Shown here: positions 8,415 to 16,808 of the stretch, in pieces
Position numbering within the stretch: the stretch's first letter is position 1
Layout: each line of letters begins with the position of its first letter
Origin: DASUCS01 sp041166745
Lineage (GTDB): Bacteria > Actinomycetota > Acidimicrobiia > Acidimicrobiales > JACDCH01
Direction: 5' to 3'
DNA: 64,000 nucleotides
Assembly (NCBI GenBank): GCA_041166745.1
Contig: JBEEGH010000002.1
Location: 172,767-236,766 of the forward strand
The notes under the pieces: model-generated
Databases searched by the model: none
Seen by the model: the letters and a program-made list of their open reading frames with translations, nothing else
Told to the model about the DNA's origin: nothing
Made by a program: the position numbers and the translations under genes

Positions 8415-10745
8415 TCACGGACCCTTGGTCGTGGTCGTGGTGGTCGACGGTGCAGTGGTGGTGGTCGTCGGGTTCGGTTTCGTGGTGGTCGTCGGCGCGG
8501 GCGCAGTGGTGGGCGGCGCCGACGTCGACGTCGTCGTCGCGCCGTTGACGGTGAAGGTCGCCTCCGCCACCGGCTGCGCGCCGGCACCGAGGTCGCAGAA
8601 CGCCTGCACCTGTTGCGGGCCAGGCGCAGCGTCGGCCGGCACGGTCAACGTCGCGCTGCGTTGATCGTCTGTCGATCCCTTCTGGGGGGGCGACTGCACC
8701 GCGCCGATGGCCACGTACCAACCGGCGACGCATTGCGCGAAGCCGGTGCCCTTCGCCGTGATCGTCGCGCCCGGGTCGCCGCTCGGTGGGTCGACGGCGA
8801 GCTTCGCGTTGTTGACCGCGTCGGCCAGCAGCGCGGCGGGCGGGTCGGGGAACTTCACCACGGGCACGTCGGCGAGCGCGCCGGTCATGAACTTCTTCCA
8901 GATCTGAGCGGGGAACGTCCCGCCGGTCACGGCGATGCCGTGCACGTTGTCCATCGGCTTGCTGTTGCCTTCGGGATAACCCATCCACACCACGGCCGCG
9001 TAGTTCGGGGTGTAGCCCGCGAACCACGCGTCGCCGCTGTTCTCGGTCGTCCCCGTCTTGCCCGCCACCGGCCGGTCGAGCTTGGCCGCGGTTCCCGTCC
9101 CGCGCGCGACGACCTGCTGCAACACGAAGTCGACGAGATGGGCGGTGTCGGGCTTCATCGCCGGCGCGGTCTTCGGCTTCGCCTCGTAGATGGTGCGACC
9201 GTCGGGCGACTGCACCTTCGCGATCGCGAACGGTTCCACCCGCTGACCTTCACGGGCGAACGACAGGTACGCGTCGGCCATCTCCAGCGGCGACACGTCA
9301 CCGGTGCCGAGCGTGATCGACGGCTCGACGGGGAGGTCCGACGTGATGCCGGCGGCGTGGGCGAGCGCGACGGCCTTGTCCGGGCCCACCTGCAACACCA
9401 GTTGCGCGTACACGGTGTTGACGGAGTGCACCGTGCCGTCGATCAGGTCGGTGGCGCCGAAGCTCTCGTTGCCGTAGTTCGACACCGTCCACGGTCCCGA
9501 CGACGTCGGCAACGTGATCTGCGGTGGCGCGGGGAACATCTGCTTCACGGTGCGGCCCGCTTCCGCGTTGGCCGCGAGCACGAACGGCTTGAACGTCGAT
9601 CCGGCTTGGCGTCCGCTGCCGCCGCCTTCCTTGCCGCGCGCCAGGTCGACCTTGAGCGCGGCGTAGTCGCGGCCCCCGACGTAGGCGCGAATGGCGCCGC
9701 TCTGGTCGAGGGCGACGAGGGCCGCTTGCGGGTCGTCGGGCTTGTCGAGCGTCGACGCGATCGCGTCCTCGGCCGCCTTCTGGTCGTCGAGGTCCAACGT
9801 GGTCGTGATCTGCAACCCGCCGCCGTAGACCGCGCTCTCACCGAACTGCGCGATCGCCTGCTGGCGCACGAGGTCGACGAACCACGGCGCGACCGACGCC
9901 ACCACCTTGGTCTGCTCGTTGCGGTCGATGGCCCCGAGCGGCTGTTGCTTCGTCGCCGCCGCATCGTTCGCGCTCAACTTGCCGGCCGCGACCATGGCGT
10001 CGAGCACGTGGTCGCGTCGCAGCTTGGCTTCGTCCGGATGGGCCGTCGGCTCCGCGGTCTCCGGGCCGCGCAACATGCCGATCAGCAACGCCGCCTGGTT
10101 GGTGTTGAGCTGCGCGGCCGTGGTGTTGAAGTACACGTGCGCGGCCGCTTGGATGCCGTAGGCCCCGCGTCCGAAGTACACGATGTTCAAGTAGCGCTCC
10201 AAGATGTCGCGCTTGTCGTGGGTCTGCTCCAACTTGATGGAGAGCACGCCTTCCTTTGCCTTGCGCCACAGCGACCGATCGGACGTCAGGTAGCTGTTCT
10301 TCACGAGCTGCTGCGTGATCGTGCTGCCGCCTTGCAGCGATTCGCCCCGCACGTCGTGCCACAGCGCGCGGAGCGTGCCTCCCGGATCGATGCCGTGATG
10401 GTCGAAGAAGTGTCGGTCTTCGGCCGACACCAACGCGTCGGCGACCACCGGCGCCACCTGGTCGAGCTTCACGGGCTCGCGCAGCCCGTTCTGTTCGAAC
10501 ACCGCGATCTGGCGACCCTTGGCGTCGAGCACCATCGACGAGCGCACGGGCGGCAGATCGTTCGGCAGCTTGACCGTGAACCACAGCGCCAGGAAGGCGA
10601 TGAACCCGAGCAGCACCAGCCCGCCGAAGCCGCACACCGGCCATCTCGCCCAATGCCAGTGACGGCGGAAGCGGGCACGGAAACCGCTGGGCGCCGCCTC
10701 GCTGGTGGCAGGGTCGTGGGTCTCAGCGGCGGCGGGCTCGGTCAT
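8415..10745 (-). CDS. Class A penicillin-binding protein (GT51 transglycosylase plus transpeptidase)
   Basis: A bifunctional peptidoglycan synthase of about 776 residues. ATG 10745 is preferred over ATG 10754 because GGAAGGG is better spaced to it. A cytoplasmic tail and one transmembrane helix (about 38-60) lead to the GT51 domain with EDRHFFDHHG (catalytic Glu about 109), GGSTITQQLVKN and KRDILERYLN. The transpeptidase domain has STFK (Ser about 383), SVN (about 441-443) and KTGT (about 563-566). The C-terminus carries a small beta domain and a threonine/proline tail that is probably extracellular and disordered. It polymerises lipid II glycan and cross-links the stem peptides. All catalytic motifs are intact. 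Confidence 0.95.
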   Translation of the reverse strand: MTEPAAAETHDPATSEAAPSGFRARFRRHWHWARWPVCGFGGLVLLGFIAFLALWFTVKLPNDLPPVRSSMVLDAKGRQIAVFEQNGLREPVKLDQVAPVVADALVSAEDRHFFDHHGIDPGGTLRALWHDVRGESLQGGSTITQQLVKNSYLTSDRSLWRKAKEGVLSIKLEQTHDKRDILERYLNIVYFGRGAYGIQAAAHVYFNTTAAQLNTNQAALLIGMLRGPETAEPTAHPDEAKLRRDHVLDAMVAAGKLSANDAAATKQQPLGAIDRNEQTKVVASVAPWFVDLVRQQAIAQFGESAVYGGGLQITTTLDLDDQKAAEDAIASTLDKPDDPQAALVALDQSGAIRAYVGGRDYAALKVDLARGKEGGGSGRQAGSTFKPFVLAANAEAGRTVKQMFPAPPQITLPTSSGPWTVSNYGNESFGATDLIDGTVHSVNTVYAQLVLQVGPDKAVALAHAAGITSDLPVEPSITLGTGDVSPLEMADAYLSFAREGQRVEPFAIAKVQSPDGRTIYEAKPKTAPAMKPDTAHLVDFVLQQVVARGTGTAAKLDRPVAGKTGTTENSGDAWFAGYTPNYAAVVWMGYPEGNSKPMDNVHGIAVTGGTFPAQIWKKFMTGALADVPVVKFPDPPAALLADAVNNAKLAVDPPSGDPGATITAKGTGFAQCVAGWYVAIGAVQSPPQKGSTDDQRSATLTVPADAAPGPQQVQAFCDLGAGAQPVAEATFTVNGATTTSTSAPPTTAPAPTTTTKPNPTTTTTAPSTTTTTTKGP

Positions 10746-10805
10746 CGCCCGCATCCCTTCCCCGGCGTCGCGCTTACGACACGCAGCGGGGTCAGACGGT
10801 CACAA

Positions 10806-11234
10806 TTACCAGTCGACGAGTTGGCGCGACCCGAGCAGCTCGTCGGTCTCGGAGATCGTGTCCTCTACGTGATGGCGCGTGAACGCCGACAAGTCCACGA
10901 AGCCCAGATCCGAGTCGCCCACGCCCGTGAGGTCCGTGCCCGACAGATCGATCACGTGCCGCTCCTCGCGCCGTTGCTCGGGCACGAGAACGAGCCGGTT
11001 CGACGTGGCGTCGTCGGCCAGGGCGAGATCCACGACCTTGGTCACGCCGGCCCGCTTGAAGATCAATCGCGTGCCGTCGCCCTGCCTGCCGGCCCCCGAC
11101 AGCGGATCGACCGGCGTCAGCACGATCTGCTCGCCCACGATCTCGGTCGTCTCGCACCGGGTGAGGGCGACGTCGTCAGGTCCGAATCGAACAACCACGG
11201 TCTGGCCTACCGCGGGGAGCGTTGCTGACATCAT
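10806..11234 (-). CDS. Hypothetical protein, possible PilZ-like small beta domain
   Basis: Length 142 residues from ATG 11234 (a second ATG follows directly); GGAAAGGGA sits just upstream, which argues against an in-frame ATG at 11255. The N-terminal half (VGQTVVVRFG, EIVGEQIVLTPVDP) looks like an alternating beta-strand domain resembling PilZ or its N-terminal partner, but the RxxxR and DxSxxG signature is not clear, so this is a guess. The C-terminal half is acidic and ends SRQLVDW. It shares direction with the coiled-coil gene at 11327-12421. Confidence 0.6.
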   Translation of the reverse strand: MMSATLPAVGQTVVVRFGPDDVALTRCETTEIVGEQIVLTPVDPLSGAGRQGDGTRLIFKRAGVTKVVDLALADDATSNRLVLVPEQRREERHVIDLSGTDLTGVGDSDLGFVDLSAFTRHHVEDTISETDELLGSRQLVDW

Positions 11235-11326
11235 CGAGTCCCTTTCCATCGCCACTGGCCGCCCCAGGGCTCACTCCCCGAGAAGGTTCGCCAGCAACCG
11301 CGCCGCGACCTGCCGGCGGCGCGATG

Positions 11327-12421
11327 TCAGCCCGTGGGTGGCGGTTGGTCCGAACCCGCTCGCAACGCGCTGAAGAGTTGGACGAAGTCGGTTCGCACCG
11401 CCGCCTCGTGCAACGCCGGGTCGTAGGCCGGCGTGGCCAGTTGATCCTCGATGGCGTCGAGACGCTCGCTGAGCCGTTGCATCGCCGCCTCGACCGACTT
11501 GGACAGCTCCACGCTCACCATCGACAGCGCGTCGCGCATCACCGACTCGAATGCCGCAATTCGGGCGTCCACGTCTGCCGCTGTCGTCGCGTCGACCTCG
11601 GCTGTCCTCGCTTCGACGCCGCGCAGAGCGGACTCGAACACCGCCAGCCTCGCGTCTACGTCTGCGGTCGCGGCCTCGGCGTCGCGCTCTCGCTCCGCGA
11701 CCGCGATGGTCTCGCGCTCGTTGGCGGCCAGCGTGACCGTCTCGACGTCGAGCGACAAGCCGCTCATCGACGCTTCGATGGCGGCGAGACGGCGCGTCAA
11801 GACGGCGAAGCGCTCGTCGAGCACAAACGTCGACGCTCCGGCCGTCGCCGTGGTCGGCTCGAGCCGCGCGATCACGTCGGTGTCGAGCTCGCCGCCGCTA
11901 TGTGCCGACCAGTCGGCCAAGCGTTTGCGCCACCGTCGCAACGCGGGCACATCGCCACCTGCATCCGAGCGGTCGGTGAAGGTCTCTGCGTTGGGAAGCT
12001 GGAAGAGCACACGGTCGTGCGTGCGCACGATCGCCGTCCATCGCAAACCTTGGGCCGTGCACGCGACGAGCTCCGACGCGGCGCGCTCCTCGTCCGAATG
12101 ATCGGCCACTGCGGTGAGCGCTTCGACCGGATCGTCGAAGTCGCGCGTCGCGATCGGCGTCAGGTCGCCGGTCTGGAAGCAGTCGACCGTCCAGGTCACG
12201 GCGTGGTCGATCGGATCGGGGCTGAGGAGGCGGCGCAGTTCATCGGCGGAGCCGGCGAGCGCAAGACTGAACAGCCACCGCGCCGCTTCGGCGCTCGCGT
12301 CGAGGAATCCTTCGGTTTCGGTTTTCTGCACGCTCAGCCGCACCGCGGCGACGCGGAACCCTCGCCCGGCGCGCGGATCGGCCGCGATGTCCGCCTGCAT
12401 CACCCGCTCACTTGCGTCCAA
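11327..12421 (-). CDS. Hypothetical protein with long C-terminal coiled coil
   Basis: A 364-residue protein. TTG at 12421 is favoured as the start because GGGAGG lies seven bases before it; a GTG at 12436 and an ATG at 12400 are alternatives. The N-terminal half (to about 190) is a mixed alpha/beta region with no motif I recognise. The rest is helical with alanine/glutamate/arginine heptads (SLDVETVTLAANERETIAVA, LSERLDAIEDQL). The style matches other coiled-coil proteins of the window (37430, 49659, 57758), suggesting a lineage-specific family. No signal peptide or membrane helix. Confidence 0.65.
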   Translation of the reverse strand: MDASERVMQADIAADPRAGRGFRVAAVRLSVQKTETEGFLDASAEAARWLFSLALAGSADELRRLLSPDPIDHAVTWTVDCFQTGDLTPIATRDFDDPVEALTAVADHSDEERAASELVACTAQGLRWTAIVRTHDRVLFQLPNAETFTDRSDAGGDVPALRRWRKRLADWSAHSGGELDTDVIARLEPTTATAGASTFVLDERFAVLTRRLAAIEASMSGLSLDVETVTLAANERETIAVAERERDAEAATADVDARLAVFESALRGVEARTAEVDATTAADVDARIAAFESVMRDALSMVSVELSKSVEAAMQRLSERLDAIEDQLATPAYDPALHEAAVRTDFVQLFSALRAGSDQPPPTG

Positions 12422-12436
12422 CGGTGATCCTCCCAC

Positions 12437-12988
12437 CGGATCTGTCCGCCCAGACCGGCCGCAATGCTAGGACCGCGATCGCCGCAGAGGAACCCCTCGC
12501 CCGAAATGGGCGGAATGTCGGGTGGTCAGTGCGGCGCATGACTACGAGCGATTCGCAGCCCGCCGGCGTTCTCAGAGCGCAAACACGACCGGGGGGTCGA
12601 CGGTGCGCTCCAAGTTCGCCGAAGGGCGGCGTGTCGTCCGCGTCGCTTGTGTCGTCTGGGTCAAGCGCCGCGCCACCAGCGAAGTGCGCGCCACCGTCCA
12701 CTCGCCGCTGTCTCAAGCGGAGAACGCGGGCGAGATCATCTTCGGCCTCACCGTTGCGGTGGTTGCCGGGGCCGCATCAACCACCGTGGCCCTCTCGCCT
12801 CCGCCGAATTGGTTGCTGTCGCGGGTGCTCTCGTGATCGCGACGCGCGATGACCCATAGGTTCGGCGCGCTGGACGTGCTGGGTCAGCGGAGTGCTCCGG
12901 GAAGCTCGTCGATGGCGACGACGGACGCCGAGAGTCGCCATGGGAGCGCGCTACCCTTTTGCGAACCTCGACGACACGGAGGCGGGCA
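12437..12988. other. Non-coding stretch with one palindromic repeat copy
   Basis: About 550 bases without a convincing gene. It contains repeat copy A at 12571-12620. A frame at 12522-12836 on the plus strand encodes a hydrophobic stretch (IIFGLTVAVVAGAAST) but begins in the repeat and has no ribosome-binding site, so I do not call it. Confidence 0.5.
12571..12620 (+). repeat. Palindromic interspersed repeat, copy A
   Basis: Member of a family of about 50 bp found five times in the window. Copy A can fold as GAGCGC (12575-12580), then CGACC-GGGG-GGTCG (12586-12599), then GCGCTC (12605-12610): two nested stems. The copies share a core beginning CTCAGAGCGCAAACACGACC and ending near AAGTTCGCC. 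Confidence 0.75.
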
Positions 12989-13162
12989 ATGGCCACGGTT
13001 CCTGAGCGTCTCGGCAAGGCTCGTGATCCCGAAGACGATGCCCGCGCTCGGGCTTGGGCAGCCGAGGTTCGCCGCCAAGCCGAAGACGGAACGTTGCCTG
13101 ACGAGGGTGAGCACCTCACAGAGAAGCTCGCTGAGGAGAAGGCGCGACTCGAGTGTTCGTGA
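12989..13162 (+). CDS. Small charged hypothetical protein
   Basis: A 57-residue, helix-prone protein with alternating acidic and basic residues (KARDPEDDARARAWAAEVRR, GEHLTEKLAEEKARLECS). GGAGG seven bases before the ATG gives good support for translation despite the small size. No membrane segment. It lies between repeat copies A and B together with two other small genes. Confidence 0.6.
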   Translation: MATVPERLGKARDPEDDARARAWAAEVRRQAEDGTLPDEGEHLTEKLAEEKARLECS

Positions 13163-13238
13163 CACGGGTTGTCATCGCCCGAGGCGCCCCTGATCGGTGG
13201 GAAGCGACGACGCACGTGCGCGGGTGAGAGGAGAGCCG

Positions 13239-13436
13239 ATGTACCAGACCGACGTGTCGTCGCTCGCAGCCGAGATGAAGTCGCTCCGTCGTCGAGTCGA
13301 TGCGCTCGAGCGCATCGAGCGCGATCGAGAGTGGAAGGCACTTTGGCGGCGTTACTACCTCTCGCAGGTTCCTCTCGCGTTTGCCGTGGCCGCGTTGGCC
13401 CGGGCGGCCATGTGGTTCGGGCTCATACCGAAGTAG
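13239..13436 (+). CDS. Small protein: coiled coil plus one membrane helix
   Basis: A 65-residue protein starting at ATG 13239 behind GAGAGGAGAG. The first 40 residues form a heptad-rich charged helix (SLAAEMKSLRRRVDALERIE); the C-terminus holds a hydrophobic helix (VPLAFAVAALARAAMWFGLI). Likely a C-terminally anchored membrane peptide. Unknown function. Confidence 0.6.
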   Translation: MYQTDVSSLAAEMKSLRRRVDALERIERDREWKALWRRYYLSQVPLAFAVAALARAAMWFGLIPK

Positions 13437-13494
13437 TTCGCCCGTCCGTCGGCAAACGCCCCGCGCAACGCGTTGATCGCTTGAGTCCTCCGGG

Positions 13495-13827
13495 TCAGTG
13501 CGCGTCCTCGACCTTCAGCTGCGGTGGCGGCGAGAACGCAACGCCGCCCACGGCGACGAATCCCACCTCGGTGTACTGGATGCCGTCGTCGCTCCACGGC
13601 TGCACGTGTTCCACCGTCTGGCGGCTCGGCGACTCACCCGTGGCGGTAGCGCTGAGGTTGAGCATGAGCATCTGCGGGTTGATGCCTTGTTCCTCGCGCG
13701 GTTCCAACCCGAGAGCGACGCCGCCACCCTCCACGATGCACGTTCCGGAGACGCGAAGCGTCTTGCCCATGAAGTCGTGAACCGCGTGCCAGTCCTCGTA
13801 CTCGACAGCAATCTCTGCTCTTGCCAT
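13495..13827 (-). CDS. Hypothetical small cytoplasmic protein
   Basis: A 110-residue protein; ATG 13827 has GGGAGG five bases upstream, whereas the longer open frame reaches into repeat copy B and lacks such a site. The sequence alternates strands and loops (EDWHAVHDFMGKTLRVSGTC, INPQMLMLNLSATATG, EVGFVAVGGVAF), consistent with a beta-barrel or beta-sandwich fold. No family recognised and no signal peptide. Converges with the small coiled-coil/membrane gene. Confidence 0.6.
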   Translation of the reverse strand: MARAEIAVEYEDWHAVHDFMGKTLRVSGTCIVEGGGVALGLEPREEQGINPQMLMLNLSATATGESPSRQTVEHVQPWSDDGIQYTEVGFVAVGGVAFSPPPQLKVEDAH

Positions 13828-13896
13828 GTCGGCCTCCCGATTGGCCACGCGCGACAGCCACCGTAGTGATCCGGTTCTTTCGGGTGCGCCGACGTT

Positions 13897-13947
13897 CTCA
13901 GAGCGCCAACCCGACCGATGGGTCGACTGTGCGCTCGGAGTTTCGCC
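13897..13947 (+). repeat. Palindromic interspersed repeat, copy B
   Basis: CTCAGAGCGCCAACCCGACC, then GATGGGTCGACTGTGCGCTC, then GGAGTTTCGCC. The same nested stems as copy A are kept (GAGCGC with GCGCTC; CGACC with GGTCG). Same orientation as copy A, about 1.3 kb away, with three small genes between. Confidence 0.75.
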
Positions 13948-14062
13948 AACCGGCGCTCGAAGCACTACCGGTACCCCGTGTTCGGCCGGGAGGCTTCAGC
14001 GCGCCGAGCGCCACCACAGCCGTCGAGCAAGTGCTGCCGTTTTTGGGCTTACGCGGGACGAG

Positions 14063-14080
14063 TACGATTGATCAGTCGTA
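14063..14080. promoter_or_regulatory. 18-bp near-perfect palindrome upstream of the polysaccharide locus
   Basis: TACGATTGATCAGTCGTA is self-complementary except for one mismatched pair on each side of the GATC centre. It ends 25 bases before the GTG start of the Wzz/BY-kinase-like gene, in a position that could overlap the promoter, so it is a candidate operator. Confidence 0.45.
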
Positions 14081-14105
14081 GCCACCTGAAGGGCAGATCC
14101 CGCTA

Positions 14106-15668
14106 GTGCAGCCACTCGACGACGTCAATCCGCTCGCCGACTACCTCGGAGTGATCCGCCGACGCTGGCCGATCCTGATCTTGGCCGCGCTCGTAGGCGC
14201 CGCATCGCTCGGCTTCCTTGGGCGCCCGACCGGCCCCGCCCACTACGTCGCGACCCATCGTCTCATCGTGAACCCGGGTCGCAACGACACCATCGGCTAC
14301 TCGGTCAACCAGCTCGCAGTCCTGGCCTCCCAGGGCGACAATGCACGAGAGGCGACGGCCGAGCTCGGCGGCACGGTGCCGTGCGGCGTGTCGGCGAGCG
14401 GGAACCCCGACCTCGGCACATTGACTATTTCTGCCGTCGGAAGCGACCCTGACGCCTGCAAGCGTGTCGCGGACACCTTTGCAAATGTTCTGATCGACTC
14501 TCTCAGCTCCGAAGACAAGGCCGCGCTGCAGGCGCAACTCGACGGCGCTCATCAAGCGGTCGCGAATGCAAGCAGAGCCCTCGACGCAGCCCAGGTTGCT
14601 GTCGATCAAGACCCCAAGAACACACGTTTCATCGCTGAACGTGATGCGGCTCTGAGCCGCTACCGCGTGGCGATTGAGAATTCTCAAACAGCCGAGCAAA
14701 AGGAACTCCCAGCGGCGCCGATGCGATCGATTGAGCCCGCGACGGCAGGCGTTGCCGCTCCGGCTGGGCTCGGTGGGATGAGCGTGCCATCACGCTCCGG
14801 TCTCGGCGGTGCGCTCGGTGCGTTGGCCGGCTTTGCGATCGCCCTCGGCCTCGACGCCCTCGATCGGCGCATCCGTACGTCCGCGAGGGCTGCTGAAGCC
14901 TTCGGCGTGCCAGTCGTCGGCGAGGTTCCCAAGCACCGGCTCGCGGCAGGCGACGCGCTCGCTCCTCGGGAATCCTCCGTCATGGAGGCGTACCGACGGG
15001 TGCGAACTGTCGTGTTGCTCTCCCGCGCCACCGCATACGACGCCGCCGAAGAAAACGGGGCGGTGAGCCAGCGCGGCCACGTCGTTCTTGTTGTGTCTCC
15101 TGGCCCGAAGGAGGGCAAGACCACCACCGTCGCTCACCTTGCCGCCTCTCTCGCCGAGAGCGGTCTGCGTGTCCTCGCGGTGGGTGGCGACTTCCGCCGC
15201 CCGCGGTTGGAGAAGGTGCTCGGACGCCCCGACAACGGAGACGCGCGAACTCCCGGCCCTTGGATCATCGGCCCGACGGACGTCCCTAACGTCGACATCG
15301 TGATGGCACGCGAGCGGACGCGTGAGCCGTCGCGTTTCATTCGCGATCTCGGGAGAATGCTCGATGCCGCCCGCGATGGTTATGACGTGATCGTGATCGA
15401 TACCGCACCCATCCTCGTCGCGAACGATGCGCTCGAACTCGTCCCGAACGTCGACGACGTGATCCTTGTAGCCCGCAGTCGTACGACGACCACCAGCGCG
15501 GCCGCGAGGGCCAGTCAGCTGCTGTTGCAGGTCGAAGCCAATCTGGTGGGGGCGGTGCTGACCCAGGTGTCCACCGCAGAGACCTACGCCTACTACGGCT
15601 ACCGCTACGGCTACTACGGCCCGAAGAAGGGCGACGATGAGCCGGTCGAAGCCGAGTCGACTCGCTAA
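14106..15668 (+). CDS. Wzz/BY-kinase-like polysaccharide chain-length and tyrosine-autokinase protein
   Basis: A 520-residue fusion. The N-terminal Wzz part has transmembrane helices at about 22-39 and 229-247 flanking an external helical region; the cytoplasmic part is a P-loop ATPase with Walker A SPGPKEGKTT (331-340), an A' motif VGGDFRRP (359-366), where most tyrosine kinases have DxD/DGDLRRP, and Walker B VIVIDTAP (428-435). Seven tyrosines lie in an 11-residue span (494-504), the usual autophosphorylation cluster. Family role: controlling length and export of surface polysaccharide through cycles of phosphorylation. GTG start with weak GAAGGG upstream. First gene of the glycan locus. 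Confidence 0.9.
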   Translation: MQPLDDVNPLADYLGVIRRRWPILILAALVGAASLGFLGRPTGPAHYVATHRLIVNPGRNDTIGYSVNQLAVLASQGDNAREATAELGGTVPCGVSASGNPDLGTLTISAVGSDPDACKRVADTFANVLIDSLSSEDKAALQAQLDGAHQAVANASRALDAAQVAVDQDPKNTRFIAERDAALSRYRVAIENSQTAEQKELPAAPMRSIEPATAGVAAPAGLGGMSVPSRSGLGGALGALAGFAIALGLDALDRRIRTSARAAEAFGVPVVGEVPKHRLAAGDALAPRESSVMEAYRRVRTVVLLSRATAYDAAEENGAVSQRGHVVLVVSPGPKEGKTTTVAHLAASLAESGLRVLAVGGDFRRPRLEKVLGRPDNGDARTPGPWIIGPTDVPNVDIVMARERTREPSRFIRDLGRMLDAARDGYDVIVIDTAPILVANDALELVPNVDDVILVARSRTTTTSAAARASQLLLQVEANLVGAVLTQVSTAETYAYYGYRYGYYGPKKGDDEPVEAESTR

Positions 15669-15678
15669 GCGCCGAGAG

Positions 15679-16731
15679 TCAGTCCCCACCGCGCTCAGTG
15701 GCGCTGCGGGCAGGTCGACCGAGTACCTCCTCGTACACGGCCAAGAGACGGTCGATGTGACGCTCGATGCCCAACTGGATCTGTTGGTGAGCACGCAACG
15801 CCTGGCCCTCCGCCCTGCGCCGCTCCTCATCGGTCGCAAGCACCCGCAACGCCTGACCCGCAGCGCCGGCGTCCTCGACCGGAAAGAGCGACTGCGGCGC
15901 GACGGCTCCGACAGTCTCGAGGTGGCCGCCTCCCGCCGCGGCCAGGACGGGAAGCCCACAGGCCATAGCTTCGACCACTGCAAGACCAAACGGCTCAGCG
16001 GGAGCGGTAGCGAAAAGCAGCGCGGCATCAGCCATCAGCGCGGGCAGGTCATTGACGAACCCGCGAAACTCCACCGATCCTTCGATCCCGAGCTGCCGCG
16101 ACAGCCGCTCGAGATCGGCTCGACGCGCCCCGCGACCGGCGACGACCATGCGCCAGCCGTCCTCTCCAAGGCGCGACACGCGCCATGCACGCAATGCAGT
16201 CTCGGTGTCTTTTTCGACCTCGAGACGTTGGGCAACCAGGACGACGCGATCGCTGTGCGCCCCTTCGTCGGCGCGCGGTACGGCATTCGGGATCACGACA
16301 GACGGTCCGTCGATGTTGTCGGCCACGAACTGGCTGATCGCGACTTGCCGATCGATGTGGCGACCGACACGGCGCCCAACGAGACGGCCTGCAGCGGTGC
16401 GTCCGCGTGGCTGTGCGAAATGGCGCGTGGCGACGATGGGGACCCGGGACCCAATGGTCGCCAGAGCGCACGCGAGCTCGGCATGAGTCATGTGGGGGTG
16501 GAGGATCTCCGCTTCTCCGCGCCGCGCAGCGGCCAAGGCGCCGGCTCCTTCGCTTCGCGGCCGCCAACGCACATCGGTGCCGCGCAAGGCAGCCGTCATC
16601 GAGGAAGGGTCACCGCCGATGACGGTGACCCTGACACCAGCCATCGCCAGGTGGAGGGCGACGTAGGTGATGTAGCGCTCGACACCGGCAAAACTCTTTG
16701 TTGCCACCACATGGGTCACGCCAAGTTGCAT
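15679..16731 (-). CDS. GT4-family glycosyltransferase
   Basis: A 350-residue GT-B enzyme, converging with the BY-kinase-like gene (10 bp between stops). The N-terminus has the sugar-acceptor Rossmann start (VTHVVATKSFAGVERYITYV) and the C-terminal domain has the donor-site motif EPFGLAVVEAMACGLPVLA with the conserved E-x7-E spacing. No membrane segment; expected to act on the cytoplasmic face, adding a sugar to a lipid-linked oligosaccharide. The sugar cannot be told from sequence. Confidence 0.88.
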   Translation of the reverse strand: MQLGVTHVVATKSFAGVERYITYVALHLAMAGVRVTVIGGDPSSMTAALRGTDVRWRPRSEGAGALAAARRGEAEILHPHMTHAELACALATIGSRVPIVATRHFAQPRGRTAAGRLVGRRVGRHIDRQVAISQFVADNIDGPSVVIPNAVPRADEGAHSDRVVLVAQRLEVEKDTETALRAWRVSRLGEDGWRMVVAGRGARRADLERLSRQLGIEGSVEFRGFVNDLPALMADAALLFATAPAEPFGLAVVEAMACGLPVLAAAGGGHLETVGAVAPQSLFPVEDAGAAGQALRVLATDEERRRAEGQALRAHQQIQLGIERHIDRLLAVYEEVLGRPARSATERGGD

Positions 16732-16808
16732 CGGACCCCAGTCGGCACGGGGGCTGACTTTACCGATGCTGAGGTGTACGAACGGCGTGTGTTCGGAACG
16801 CCACCGCC

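Noticed and set aside
8613..11228. Plus-strand frame of 871 codons antisense to the penicillin-binding protein
   Set aside because: No motifs, while the minus strand has every catalytic motif of a GT51/transpeptidase.
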